Part shown: positions 1 to 7,410 of the stretch, piece after piece
Position numbering within the stretch: the stretch's first letter is position 1
Layout: each line of letters opens with the position of its first letter
Source: Thermoanaerobaculaceae bacterium
GTDB taxonomy: Bacteria > Acidobacteriota > Thermoanaerobaculia > Thermoanaerobaculales > Thermoanaerobaculaceae
Length of the DNA: 34,583 nt
Direction: 5' to 3'
NCBI GenBank assembly: GCA_025456225.1
Contig: JALOLB010000011.1
Location: forward strand, 1 to 34,583
The notes under the pieces: model-generated
The model's input: only the letters and a program-made list of their open reading frames with translations
The model's database searches: none
What the model was told of the DNA's origin: nothing
Program-made: the position numbers and the translations under genes

Positions 1-1
1 C

Positions 2-655
2 TTCGACGCAGGACCTTCGAGCTGGGCGTATGGTTTCAACGAGACGCACCTCCACAACGGCGAGACCACGGCGTGCGACCCCGCGAATCGCCTGTTCTGC
101 CCCGGTGGCGTCGTCACGCGCGACCAGATGGCTGTGTTCCTCTCACGCGCCATGGCAGGGGGAGACGACTACGTGCAAGTCAACGGCGTGGTTCCAGGAA
201 AGGGCGCCTACGACTGCACGGACGGGGGCGCGTCGCTCTTTGCGGACATCGCACCCACCGACTGGTTCTGCCGCCATGCCCATGCAATCCTCGCTGCTGG
301 CGTCACAACTGGGTGCGACCCGGTTGCGGGTCTCTACTGCCCGTCTCCTGCGGTGTCCCGCGAGATCATGGCGGTCTTCGTCGCCCGGGCGATGGCGGGC
401 GGCGACGCCAACGTCCCCATGGCACTCAGCGACCCGTCCGGGCGAGCCTACGACTGCAACCCTGCGGCCGAGAACACGTTCTTCACCGACGTGCAGGCCT
501 CGGCGTGGACCTGCCGGCACGTCCACTACCTGTGGGCCACGGGTGTGATCGCAGGGTGCGACTCCGCGAACCACCTCTACTGCCCGGCGCCCCCGGTGAC
601 GCGCGACCAGATGGCCAAGTTCCTCACCAACGGGTTTGCGCTCACCCTGTACTGA
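2..655 (+). CDS. S-layer homology (SLH) domain protein, 3' part
   Basis: The frame is open from base 2 to a TGA at 653-655, so this is the C-terminal part of a gene that begins outside the window. The visible 217 residues form three SLH-like repeats of about 65 residues. Each has an F-x-D...W-x-x-x-x-H core, then a GVT-x-GCD stretch, a YCP or FCP turn and a VTR-D-QMA-x-F helix. SLH domains usually anchor secreted proteins to the cell wall or envelope, and a C-terminal triple SLH is the usual arrangement. A conserved Cys pair (GCD...YCP or FCP) in every repeat suggests disulfides and an extracytoplasmic site; that is an inference. The rest of the protein is not visible. The gene converges on the TPR gene, with only 36 bases between the stop codons and no clear terminator. 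Confidence 0.85.
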   Translation, partial: FDAGPSSWAYGFNETHLHNGETTACDPANRLFCPGGVVTRDQMAVFLSRAMAGGDDYVQVNGVVPGKGAYDCTDGGASLFADIAPTDWFCRHAHAILAAGVTTGCDPVAGLYCPSPAVSREIMAVFVARAMAGGDANVPMALSDPSGRAYDCNPAAENTFFTDVQASAWTCRHVHYLWATGVIAGCDSANHLYCPAPPVTRDQMAKFLTNGFALTLY

Positions 656-691
656 GCCGCCACGGCGCGCTGCAGAAGAACCGATCGGCCG

Positions 692-1492
692 TCACCGCTT
701 GGCGGCGTTGACCACGGCCTGGGCGCGCTCGGCTTCCGGGGCGTTCGGCGCGAGGGTGATGAAGCGCTGCATGTCCAGCACCAGGAGGTCCTTCCTGCCG
801 AGCTTGTCCTGGGCGAGCGCCCGGTAGAAGTACGCGTAGGCGATGCCCGGGTCGGCGTCGAGGCTCCTGGTGAGGAGGGTCACCGCGTCGGTCCATTTCC
901 CCTGGAAGGCACGGGTCAGGCCGAGCTGGTATGTCGCCATGAGGTCGTTGGGGCGGATCTCGAGGCACTTGGTCAGGGATGCGGCGGCCGGATCGAAGAG
1001 GCGCTTGCGCTGCTGCGCGACGCCCAGCCAGTACCGCGAGTCGTAGTCGGTGCCGGCCACGTCGGCCGCCACCTTCGGGGTCATGAGGTCGATGACCTTC
1101 TGGAAGGAGGCATCGGCCTCGCCCTGCTTCTTCTGGCGCATCAGGACCTCGCCGATCCAGACCTGCACCTCGGGGTTGGCAGGCGCGAGCGCCGCAGCCT
1201 TGCGGAGCTGGACAAGGGCCTCGTCGTACTTCTTCTCCTGCTCCAGCATCCGGCCCCACGGCAGTGCCACGCGGGCATCGGTGTCCTTGATGGCCACGAG
1301 GGGCTCGAGGGTCGTGCGGACCTCCCCCGTCGCGTACCGCAGGAGCTTGCCGCTCGCCACCGCGGCCGTCACCGTCACGGGATCCGGAGTCGGGACCGGC
1401 GTCGGCACGGGCGGAGCCTGCGCCACGGCCACCGCAACCGACGCCATCACCACCAGACTGCACGCCACCCACCGCCAGCTCGTTCGCGTCAT
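692..1492 (-). CDS. Exported TPR-repeat protein
   Basis: This 266-residue protein starts MTRTSWRW and has a hydrophobic stretch ending near VAVAQA, a good signal peptide. A Pro/Thr/Val-rich linker follows, then alpha-helical TPR-like repeats (EKKYDEALVQLRKAAALAPA, a second QGKWTDAVTLLTRSLDADPG unit, and others) to the end. TPRs mediate protein-protein contacts; no catalytic motif is seen and the partner is unknown. I chose the ATG at 1490-1492 because GGAGG lies 6 bases upstream and the signal peptide begins there. The frame stays open 22 codons further upstream without a signal-like sequence. It is divergent from the M2 peptidase gene, and both products appear to be exported. Confidence 0.8.
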   Translation of the reverse strand: MTRTSWRWVACSLVVMASVAVAVAQAPPVPTPVPTPDPVTVTAAVASGKLLRYATGEVRTTLEPLVAIKDTDARVALPWGRMLEQEKKYDEALVQLRKAAALAPANPEVQVWIGEVLMRQKKQGEADASFQKVIDLMTPKVAADVAGTDYDSRYWLGVAQQRKRLFDPAAASLTKCLEIRPNDLMATYQLGLTRAFQGKWTDAVTLLTRSLDADPGIAYAYFYRALAQDKLGRKDLLVLDMQRFITLAPNAPEAERAQAVVNAAKR

Positions 1493-1626
1493 CGTCGTCC
1501 TCCGCGAGCCAGGGGTCTGCCCACCTGGGCTCTGTCTGATAGTACCGCTTGCAACCACCGGGCCATTCCATGCCGCGTCGACGCCCCGACCGTGACGCTA
1601 TACTCCCCGGCCTGGAGGACACACCG
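1493..1626. promoter_or_regulatory. Divergent promoter region of the TPR and M2 peptidase genes
   Basis: This 134-base gap between divergent genes must hold both promoters. On the plus strand TATACT (1599-1604) is a good -10 box with a weak TCGACG 15 bases upstream. The SD sequence GGAGGA (1613-1618) precedes the ATG at 1627. On the minus strand TACTAT (1539-1544) is a plausible -10, but no good -35 is visible at the right distance. The assignments rest on sequence matching only. Confidence 0.35.
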
Positions 1627-1880
1627 ATGCGAGGCCTGCTCACGACCGTGACCCTAATGCTCCTGGCCGCACCGATGCTGGCCGCGGGACCCGATCCCGC
1701 GCAGGCCCTGCGGGACCGTTTCCGCACCTTCCTCAAGGAGCAGGAGGCCCTGATCGCGCCGCTCCAGAAGGACGCGGCCCTGGCCTACTGGGAGGCCGCC
1801 ACGACCGGCAAGGACGAGGCATACCAGAAGCAGGCCGAGCTGCAGACCAGGCTCGAGACGGTCTTCACCGACGCCAGGGC
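1627..1880 (+). pseudogene. M2-type metallopeptidase, N-terminal fragment (frame broken near 1880)
   Basis: The fragment begins at an ATG with SD GGAGGA nine bases upstream. It encodes a signal peptide (MRGLLTTVTLMLLAAPMLAA) followed by a helical segment with LKEQEALIAPLQKDAALAYW and EAATTGKDEAYQK. This resembles the N-terminus of bacterial relatives of angiotensin-converting enzyme (peptidase family M2). The homologous frame stops making sense at about TDARA (near 1878), and the family sequence resumes one frame over at 1881. From memory of the family, about 40 residues normally lie between these two points, so an internal loss as well as a frame change is likely. Either the gene is decaying or the assembly has an error here. 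The two pieces should be read as one broken gene, 1627-3173. Confidence 0.6.
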
Positions 1881-3173
1881 GTGGTGGAGCAGAACTTCAA
1901 CACCGTCCGGGCCTCCGTCGATGGCAAGGAGACCACCGACAACGCCATCGAGGACGTTCTCAAGACCTCCACCGACCGGGCCGTGCGCCAGGCTCACTAC
2001 CTGGCCTCCAAGCAGGTGGGCGTGGCGGTGGCCACCGACGTCGTGGCGCTCGCCAAGCTGCGCAACGAGGCCGCCCGCAAGCTCGGCTTCCGCGACTTCT
2101 TCGCCATGCAGCTCGCCCTGAATGAGCAGGACGAGACCTGGCTCCTGGCTCTCTGGGACGAGCTGGATCGGCTGACCGCGGAGCCGTTCAGGGCGGCCAA
2201 GGCCCGCATCGACACGGTGCTGGGCGCGCGGCTGGGTATCAAGCCGGACGAGATGATGCCCCACGACTACTCCAATCGCTTCTTCCAGGAAGCCCCGAAC
2301 CTGACCACCCAGGACTTCGACAAGCCTCTTGCCGACAAGGACATCGCCAGGGAGGTCGCGCGCTTCTATCGCAGCATCGGCATCGACGCCGACCCGATTC
2401 TCGCGCGCTCGGACCTGTTCGAACGGCCCGGCAAGTACCCGCACGCCTTCTGCACCGACATCGACCGCCAGGGCGACGTGCGCGCCCTCATGAACATCAA
2501 GCCCAACCAGAGCTGGCTCGACACCTCCCTGCACGAGCTCGGGCACGGCGTCTACTCCTACTACGTCAAGCGGGACCTCCCCTACTTCCTGCGCGGTGAG
2601 GCCCACATCTTCGCCACCGAGGCGGTGGCCATGATGTTCGGGCGCCTGGCCGAGAGCGCCGCCTTCTTCCAGACCATGGGTTGGATCGACGAGGCGACCG
2701 CCACGGCGTGGGGACCGGCCATGGACGAGAAGCTGCGATCCCAGGAGCTCATCTTCTCCAGATGGTGTCAGGTCATGCTGCGCTTCGAGAAGGGGCTGTA
2801 CGCCAACCCCGACCAGGACCTCGACGCCCTCTGGTGGGGCCTGGTCGAGAGGTATCAGGGGCTCAGGCGTCCGGCCAACGTCCCGAAGGGAGCGTGGGCC
2901 GCCAAGATCCACCTCGCGTCGGTGCCCGTGTACTACCACAACTACCAGCTCGGCGCCCTCCTCGCCTCCCAGCTCGAGGCGGCCCTCTCCGTCCAGGTCC
3001 TCGGCGGGAAGCCGTACGAGCCCGCCGCCCTCGTTGGCAACGCCAGGGTCGGCGCCTTCTTCAAGGAGCGGGTCTTCGCACCGGGCGCCAGCCTGCCATG
3101 GCAGGAGTTCGTCAAGCAGGCCACGGGCCACGAGCTGTCGCCGAAAGCGTTCGCCGCCAGGTTCGTCAAGTAG
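1881..3173 (+). CDS. M2-type zinc metallopeptidase, catalytic part of a frameshifted gene
   Basis: The 430-residue open frame covers the catalytic region of an M2 (ACE-like) peptidase. It contains the zinc motif HELGH (2532-2546) within TSLHELGHGVYSYY, and a downstream helix with ATEAVAMMFG, whose Glu is the expected third zinc ligand. Further family-like stretches are VEQNFNTVRASVDGK, LNEQDETWLLALWDELD and FSRWCQVMLRFEKGLY. These enzymes are dipeptidyl carboxypeptidases or related peptidases, exported when a signal peptide is present. Here the signal peptide is encoded in the out-of-frame upstream piece (1627-1880). The GTG at 1881 is only the first start-like codon in the frame and has no SD. 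Unless the break is a sequencing error, the product probably lacks its N-terminus and would not be secreted. The zinc-binding residues themselves look intact. Confidence 0.75.
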   Translation: MVEQNFNTVRASVDGKETTDNAIEDVLKTSTDRAVRQAHYLASKQVGVAVATDVVALAKLRNEAARKLGFRDFFAMQLALNEQDETWLLALWDELDRLTAEPFRAAKARIDTVLGARLGIKPDEMMPHDYSNRFFQEAPNLTTQDFDKPLADKDIAREVARFYRSIGIDADPILARSDLFERPGKYPHAFCTDIDRQGDVRALMNIKPNQSWLDTSLHELGHGVYSYYVKRDLPYFLRGEAHIFATEAVAMMFGRLAESAAFFQTMGWIDEATATAWGPAMDEKLRSQELIFSRWCQVMLRFEKGLYANPDQDLDALWWGLVERYQGLRRPANVPKGAWAAKIHLASVPVYYHNYQLGALLASQLEAALSVQVLGGKPYEPAALVGNARVGAFFKERVFAPGASLPWQEFVKQATGHELSPKAFAARFVK

Positions 3174-3178
3174 CCTCG

Positions 3179-3600
3179 GAAACCCGGGGGTCGGGAGCGG
3201 CTGGCTGGGTCCCCGGACTCTCTGAAGGGTTGGGGTCCGGGATCCGGGGTCCGGGAAGGAAGAGGCCTGGGAGTCGAGAGCGAGTGTCTGGGTCCTCGGG
3301 GTCTCTGGTGGGTTGGGGTCCGGGATCCGAGGTCCGGGGTCGGTGGGACACGTGGCGGTCGAGAGCGGCTGACGGGGTCCATGGGACTTCTGAAAGCAGG
3401 AGTCCGGGCACCGGGGTCCGCAGCCCTGATCCCGGACCCCGGACCCCGGACCCCGGACCCCAACCCACCGGACACGCCATCGACCCCCTCTGCCGCTCCC
3501 GACCCCCAGGCCTCTTCCTTCCCGGACCCCGGACCCCGGACCCCAGCCCACCGGACAGGCCATCGACTCCCTCTGCCGCTCCCGACCCCCAGCCCAAGAA
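3179..3600. repeat. Family A repeat array, inverted pair of 83-bp tandem units
   Basis: This fills most of the 507-base gap before the DUF1015 gene. The left arm (3228-3345) has two units beginning GGTTGGGGTCCGGGATCC, at 3228 and 3311, a period of 83. The right arm (about 3431-3600) has two units in opposite orientation, whose TGCCGCTCCCGACCCCCAG blocks start at 3491 and 3574, again a period of 83. About 85 bases of degenerate sequence separate the arms. Transcripts across it could fold into a long imperfect hairpin. No gene is credible here: the open frames in it are only translations of the repeat. Confidence 0.85.
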
Positions 3601-3680
3601 TGGCTGAGCCACGGCCGCGACCCTTGCCCCCTGTGATAGATTTCACTGGCGGCTGGTGACCCGGCCTGGAGGTTTCCTGC

Positions 3681-4916
3681 ATGTCGGACATTCGACCCTT
3701 CCGTGCCCTGCGGCCGCGGCCCGAGCTGGCTGCGCGCGTGGCGTCCTACCCCTACGACGTGATCAGCTCCGACGAGGCGCGGGAGCTGGCCAAGGGCAAT
3801 GACATCTCCTACCTGCACGTCGTCAAGCCGGAGATCGACCTGCCGCGCGAGATCGACCTCTACGACGACCGCGTCTATGCCCAGGGCGCCCGCAACCTGC
3901 GACGCCTGATCGCCGAGGGCGTCCTCATCCGCGAGGCCGAGCCCCGGCTCTACGTCTACGAGCAGCGCATGGGTGACCACGCCCAGGCGGGCATCGTCGC
4001 CGCCTGCTCGTGTCAGGAGTACGCGGACGGGCTCATCAAGCGGCACGAGTTCACCCGCAAGGACAAGGAGGACGACCGCACCCGCCACACCCACGAGCTC
4101 AACGCGAACGACCCCGTGTTCCTCACCTACCGGCAGCGCGACGACGTCGACGCGCTCGTCGCCCGGGTCCAGAAGGCCGAGCCGGTCTACGACTTCGTGG
4201 CGGACGACGGGTTCGGCCACACGGTCTGGGTGGTGCCCCCCGAGCTGACCGCGCCGCTCGTCGAGGCGTTCAGGGCGATCCCGGCCCTCTACGTCGCCGA
4301 CGGGCACCACCGGGCGGCGTCCGGTGCCCGGGTCGGGATCGAGCGCCGGGCGGCGAACCCCCACCACACCGGCGAGGAGCCTTACAACTACTTCATGGCG
4401 GTGGTCTTCCCTCACGACCAGCTCAGGATCATGGACTACAACCGGGTCGTGAAGGACCTGCACGGCCACACCCCGGAGTCGTTCCTGGCCGCAGTCTCCG
4501 AGAAGTTCATCGTGACGCCGGATGCCCCGGCCCACCCCGAGCACGGCGACCAGTTCGGCATGTACCTGGGCGGCCGGTGGTACCGGCTGGATGCGAAGCC
4601 CGGCTCGTACCCGGACCAGGACCCGGTGCGCTCGCTGGACGTCGCGATCCTGCAGGAGAACCTGCTCGCCCCGATCCTCGGCATCGCCGACCCCCGGACC
4701 GACAAGCGCATCGACTTCATCGGCGGCATTCGCGGCCTCGGCGAGCTCGAGAAGCGCGTCAACGCCGGATGGGCCGTGGCGTTCGCCCTCCACCCGACCT
4801 CGCTCAACCAGCTCATGGCGGTTGCCGACTCCGGTCAGGTGATGCCGCCCAAGTCCACGTGGTTCGAGCCCAAGCTTCGCTCGGGCCTGCTTGTGCGCAC
4901 CCTCGACATCTGGTAA
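3681..4916 (+). CDS. DUF1015 family protein
   Basis: This 411-residue protein matches the DUF1015 family across its length: an N-terminal FRALRPRPELAARVASYPYD and a central YVADGHHRAASG with D207-G-H-H-R211. The start is the ATG at 3681 with SD GGAGG at 3668-3672. It is soluble, with no signal peptide or membrane segment. The biochemical function of the family is not settled to my knowledge. It is often found beside serA and serC, as here, where serA starts 31 bases after its stop. The DGHHR block resembles the G-x-H-R type motif of ParB/sulfiredoxin-fold free serine kinases such as SerK and SbnI. A role in phosphoserine or serine handling is therefore a reasonable inference. No serB-type phosphatase gene lies in the window. 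Confidence 0.85.
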   Translation: MSDIRPFRALRPRPELAARVASYPYDVISSDEARELAKGNDISYLHVVKPEIDLPREIDLYDDRVYAQGARNLRRLIAEGVLIREAEPRLYVYEQRMGDHAQAGIVAACSCQEYADGLIKRHEFTRKDKEDDRTRHTHELNANDPVFLTYRQRDDVDALVARVQKAEPVYDFVADDGFGHTVWVVPPELTAPLVEAFRAIPALYVADGHHRAASGARVGIERRAANPHHTGEEPYNYFMAVVFPHDQLRIMDYNRVVKDLHGHTPESFLAAVSEKFIVTPDAPAHPEHGDQFGMYLGGRWYRLDAKPGSYPDQDPVRSLDVAILQENLLAPILGIADPRTDKRIDFIGGIRGLGELEKRVNAGWAVAFALHPTSLNQLMAVADSGQVMPPKSTWFEPKLRSGLLVRTLDIW

Positions 4917-4947
4917 GACTGGGCACAGCCCCAAGAAGGAGGTCAGC

Positions 4948-5826
4948 ATGCTGATCCTGATCTGCGATGCCTTCGACAAGTCCCTCCCCAAGCGGTTGGA
5001 GCCGTTCGGCGAGGTGACGGACGACGTCTCGCGCCTGGCGGACGCCGAGGTCGCCCTCGTGCGCTCCAAGACCAAGTGCACGGCCGAGTGGATGGAGCAG
5101 GCACCCAAGCTCAAGCTCATCATCCGCGGCGGCGTCGGCCTCGACAACGTGGACGCCAAGGCCGCCAAGGCCAGGGGGATCGAGGTGGTGAACACCCCCA
5201 AGGCGTCATCGGTGGCCGTGGCCGAGCTGGCGTTCGCCCTCATGATCGCCGTCCCCAACAAGCTCATCGAGGCGCACAACGCGCTCAAGGCCGGCAAGTT
5301 CCTCAAGAGCGAGATCAAGCGCACCGAGCTGCTCGGCAAGACCCTCGGCCTGGTGGGCATCGGCCGCATCGCCCAGGAGGTGGCCAGGCGCGCCGCCGCC
5401 TTCGGGATGCGGGTGCTGGCGTACGACCCCTTCGTCAAGGAGTCCGACGTCGCGATCATGGTGCCGACCCTCAAGGAGCTGTTCGAGAAGGCCGACTACA
5501 TCTCCATGCACACGCCGCTCACCGACGATACCCGGGGCATGATCAACAAGGACACGATCGCCCAGATGAAGGATGGCGTCGTCCTCGTCAACACCGGGCG
5601 CGGCAAGTGCATCGTCGAGGAGGACCTGGCGGCGGCCCTCGCCTCGGGCAAGGTCGCCTGCTATGCCACCGACGTCTACTACTCCGATCCGCCAGACCCA
5701 TCCTGCCCGCTGCTGACCGCCCCCAACACCATCATGACCCCGCACATCGGCGCCAGCTCCAAGGAGAACCTGCTGCGCATCGGCAACGAGGTGGTCGAGT
5801 TCATGACCGGGTGGGTCAAGAAGTAG
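4948..5826 (+). CDS. serA: D-3-phosphoglycerate dehydrogenase, short form
   Basis: SerA oxidises 3-phosphoglycerate to 3-phosphohydroxypyruvate with NAD+, the first step of serine biosynthesis. The 292-residue protein shows the 2-hydroxyacid dehydrogenase plan. IIRGGVGLDNVD lies in the substrate domain. The Rossmann motif GLVGIGRIAQEVA is followed by an acidic residue in LAYDPF. VLVNTGRGKCIVEE and the catalytic-His block MTPHIGASSKEN complete the set. It is short and ends after the catalytic core, so it lacks the C-terminal ACT or ASB domains that give serine feedback in long SerA forms. The ATG at 4948 has a strong SD (AAGGAGG). It sits between DUF1015 and serC in one orientation, which supports SerA over another hydroxyacid dehydrogenase. 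Confidence 0.9.
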   Translation: MLILICDAFDKSLPKRLEPFGEVTDDVSRLADAEVALVRSKTKCTAEWMEQAPKLKLIIRGGVGLDNVDAKAAKARGIEVVNTPKASSVAVAELAFALMIAVPNKLIEAHNALKAGKFLKSEIKRTELLGKTLGLVGIGRIAQEVARRAAAFGMRVLAYDPFVKESDVAIMVPTLKELFEKADYISMHTPLTDDTRGMINKDTIAQMKDGVVLVNTGRGKCIVEEDLAAALASGKVACYATDVYYSDPPDPSCPLLTAPNTIMTPHIGASSKENLLRIGNEVVEFMTGWVKK

Positions 5827-5849
5827 GGACGGCCCCGGCGCCGCCCCCC

Positions 5850-5869
5850 GGGCGGGGCAAGCCCCGCCC
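5850..5869 (+). repeat. GC-rich REP-like hairpin between serA and serC
   Basis: GGGCGGGG (5850-5857), loop CAAG, CCCCGCCC (5862-5869) form a perfect 8-bp stem, followed by TACAG. No U-tract follows, so it is a weak terminator candidate. It could act as an mRNA stability or attenuation element inside the serA-serC transcript. Hairpins of this GGGGCAAGCCCC type are common dispersed repeats in high-GC genomes. Confidence 0.55.
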
Positions 5870-5905
5870 CTACAGCATCCAGGGGTCGCCCCTGAGGAGG
5901 TGAGA

Positions 5906-7006
5906 ATGACCAAGCGAGTGATCAACTTCTATGCCGGACCGGCGGGGCTTCCCCTGCCCGCCCTCGAGCGCGCCCAGGCGGAGCTGCTGGACTTCTCCGG
6001 CACCGGCATGTCGGTGATGGAGATCTCCCACCGCTCCAAGGAGTACGAGGCCGTCCACGACGAGGCCATCGCCCTCACCAAGGAGCTCCTGGGCCTGCCG
6101 GCCAACTACCACGTCATCCTCATCCAGGGGGGCGGCCACCTGCAGTTCGGCATGCTGCCGATGAACCTCCTTTACAAGGGCCGCGGCGCGGACTACATCA
6201 GCACCGGCACCTGGGCCGAGAAGGCCTACAAGGAGGGCAAGATCGTCGCCGGCGAGCTGGCCCGCTGCGCCGCGACCACCAAGGACGACAAGTTCGCCCG
6301 GCTACCGCGCAAGGACGAGATCCGCATCAACCCCGAGAGCGTTTACGTGCACTTCACGTCGAACAACACGGTCGAAGGGACCCAGTTCCACGCCTGGCCG
6401 GAGACCGGCGGCATCCCGCTCGTCTGCGACATGTCCTCCGACTTCATGTGGAAGCCGTTCGACGTCTCGCCGTTCGGCCTCATCTACGCCGGCGCCCAGA
6501 AGAACCTGGGCCCCTCGGGCGTCACCGTCGTCATCATCCGCGACGACGTCCTCCAGCAGTGCCTCGACAAGGAGCTGCCGAGCTACCTGCGGTACCGCAT
6601 TCACGTCGAGAAGAACTCGCTGTACAACACACCGCCGACGTTCGGCATCTACATCCTGCGCAACGTGCTGGCGTACAACAAGTCGATCGGCGGCCTGGAG
6701 GCGATCCACCGCAACAACCTCCGCAAGGGCGAGCTGCTCTATGGCTGCATCGACCGGCATGCGGACTTCTACCGCCCGTTCGTCACCGTCAAGGAGGACC
6801 GCTCCCTGATGAACGTGGACTTCTTCCTCCCCACCCCGGAGCAGGACGACGCGTTCGTCAAGGCGGCCAAGGCGGCCGGCATGGTCGGCCTCAAGGGCTA
6901 CCGTGACGTCGGCGGCATCCGCGTGTCGATGTACAACGCCGTGACCGTGGCCAACGTCGAGGCGCTGGTGGCGTTCATGGAGGAGTTCGTGAAGAAGCAG
7001 GGGTGA
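5906..7006 (+). CDS. serC: Phosphoserine aminotransferase
   Basis: SerC is a PLP enzyme that converts 3-phosphohydroxypyruvate plus glutamate to O-phosphoserine, the second step of serine biosynthesis; it also serves pyridoxal phosphate synthesis in some bacteria. The 366-residue protein begins MTKRVINFYAGPAGLP. It shows GMSVMEISHRSKE, the cofactor contact GGGHLQFGMLPMNL, STGTWAEKA and the PLP lysine K199 in GAQKNLGPSG. HVEKNSLYNTPPTF and KGYRDVGGIRVSMYNAV are also typical. The length is normal for the family. The ATG at 5906 has SD AGGAGG at 5895-5900; a GTG two codons upstream lies within the SD and is less likely. It is the last gene of the DUF1015-serA-serC operon. Confidence 0.93.
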   Translation: MTKRVINFYAGPAGLPLPALERAQAELLDFSGTGMSVMEISHRSKEYEAVHDEAIALTKELLGLPANYHVILIQGGGHLQFGMLPMNLLYKGRGADYISTGTWAEKAYKEGKIVAGELARCAATTKDDKFARLPRKDEIRINPESVYVHFTSNNTVEGTQFHAWPETGGIPLVCDMSSDFMWKPFDVSPFGLIYAGAQKNLGPSGVTVVIIRDDVLQQCLDKELPSYLRYRIHVEKNSLYNTPPTFGIYILRNVLAYNKSIGGLEAIHRNNLRKGELLYGCIDRHADFYRPFVTVKEDRSLMNVDFFLPTPEQDDAFVKAAKAAGMVGLKGYRDVGGIRVSMYNAVTVANVEALVAFMEEFVKKQG

Positions 7007-7009
7007 GGA

Positions 7010-7062
7010 CCGGGGTCCGGGGTCGGGGGTCCGGGGTCCGGGCCCCACCCACCCGAGACAAG
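7010..7062 (+). repeat. Family A repeat, short copy after serC
   Basis: Starting four bases after the serC stop are several GGTCCGGGG-type units, ending in GGGCCCCACCCACCC (about 7040-7054). The same unit plus the CCCCACCCACCC tail, followed by a GC hairpin, recurs after the aldehyde oxidoreductase gene near 12911. It is therefore a recurring 3'-end cassette. Confidence 0.75.
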
Positions 7063-7074
7063 ACACGGAATGCG

Positions 7075-7099
7075 GAGGGCGGGGAGAGGCCCCGCCCTC
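7075..7099 (+). terminator. Terminator-like hairpin after serC
   Basis: GAGGGCGGGG (7075-7084), loop AGAGG and CCCCGCCCTC (7090-7099) give a perfect 10-bp stem 69 bases after the serC stop. A GT-rich rather than U-rich tract follows, so intrinsic termination is plausible but not certain. Confidence 0.55.
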
Positions 7100-7127
7100 G
7101 TGGTGTGTGGGTGTCAAGGGCACTGGC

Positions 7128-7166
7128 TTGACGGGACTCCTTACGACAGCTAGATTTCTGTAAGGA
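7128..7166 (+). promoter_or_regulatory. Promoter and operator-like palindrome of the toxin-antitoxin operon
   Basis: TTGACG (7128-7133), a 17-base spacer and TAGATT (7151-7156) form a good sigma-70-type promoter. An inverted repeat TCCTTAC (7138-7144) and GTAAGGA (7160-7166) brackets the -10 box. That is where an autoregulating MazE/AbrB antitoxin would be expected to bind. The right arm overlaps the SD sequence AAGGAGG of the antitoxin gene. Confidence 0.6.
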
Positions 7167-7173
7167 GGAGAAG

Positions 7174-7410
7174 GTGACGAAGTCGATCATCACATCGAAG
7201 GGCCAGACCACCGTTCCCGCCGAGGTGCGGCGCATGCTCGGCGTCGGCTCCGGCGACGCGCTGCAGTGGGAAGTCGAAGGGAACACGGTGCGCATCACCG
7301 TGGCGGATCGTGGGTTTCTGCGGCGCCAGGGGGCTCTTGCCGTCGGCCGGGGGTCGTCGGTCGACGACGTCCGTCAGGCTCGCGAGCTGCGCGGTACCGA
7401 GCTCTCATGA
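7174..7410 (+). CDS. AbrB/MazE-family antitoxin
   Basis: This 78-residue protein has an N-terminal swapped-hairpin DNA-binding domain: SIITSKGQTTVPAEVRRML followed by WEVEGNTVRIT. This is the classic AbrB/MazE/SpoVT fold signature. The C-terminal tail (about residues 46-78) should wrap and neutralise the toxin. It starts at GTG 7174 with the SD AAGGAGG. Its TGA overlaps the ATG of the PIN gene (ATGA at 7407-7410), so the two are translationally coupled. The antitoxin probably represses its own promoter through the TCCTTAC/GTAAGGA palindrome just upstream. The pairing with a PIN-domain gene makes this a VapBC-type operon with an AbrB-class antitoxin. Confidence 0.88.
   Translation: MTKSIITSKGQTTVPAEVRRMLGVGSGDALQWEVEGNTVRITVADRGFLRRQGALAVGRGSSVDDVRQARELRGTELS

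Noticed and set aside
3179-3600. Possible CRISPR array
   Set aside because: The units change orientation, are not separated by unique spacers of constant length, and no cas gene is near.
1785-5474. A very long minus-strand open frame (over 1,200 codons) opposite the M2 peptidase, DUF1015 and serA
   Set aside because: It is the antisense of well-supported genes in high-GC DNA where third-position G/C suppresses stops. Its composition is Val/Leu/Gly/Arg-rich with no domain, and it runs through the repeat array.
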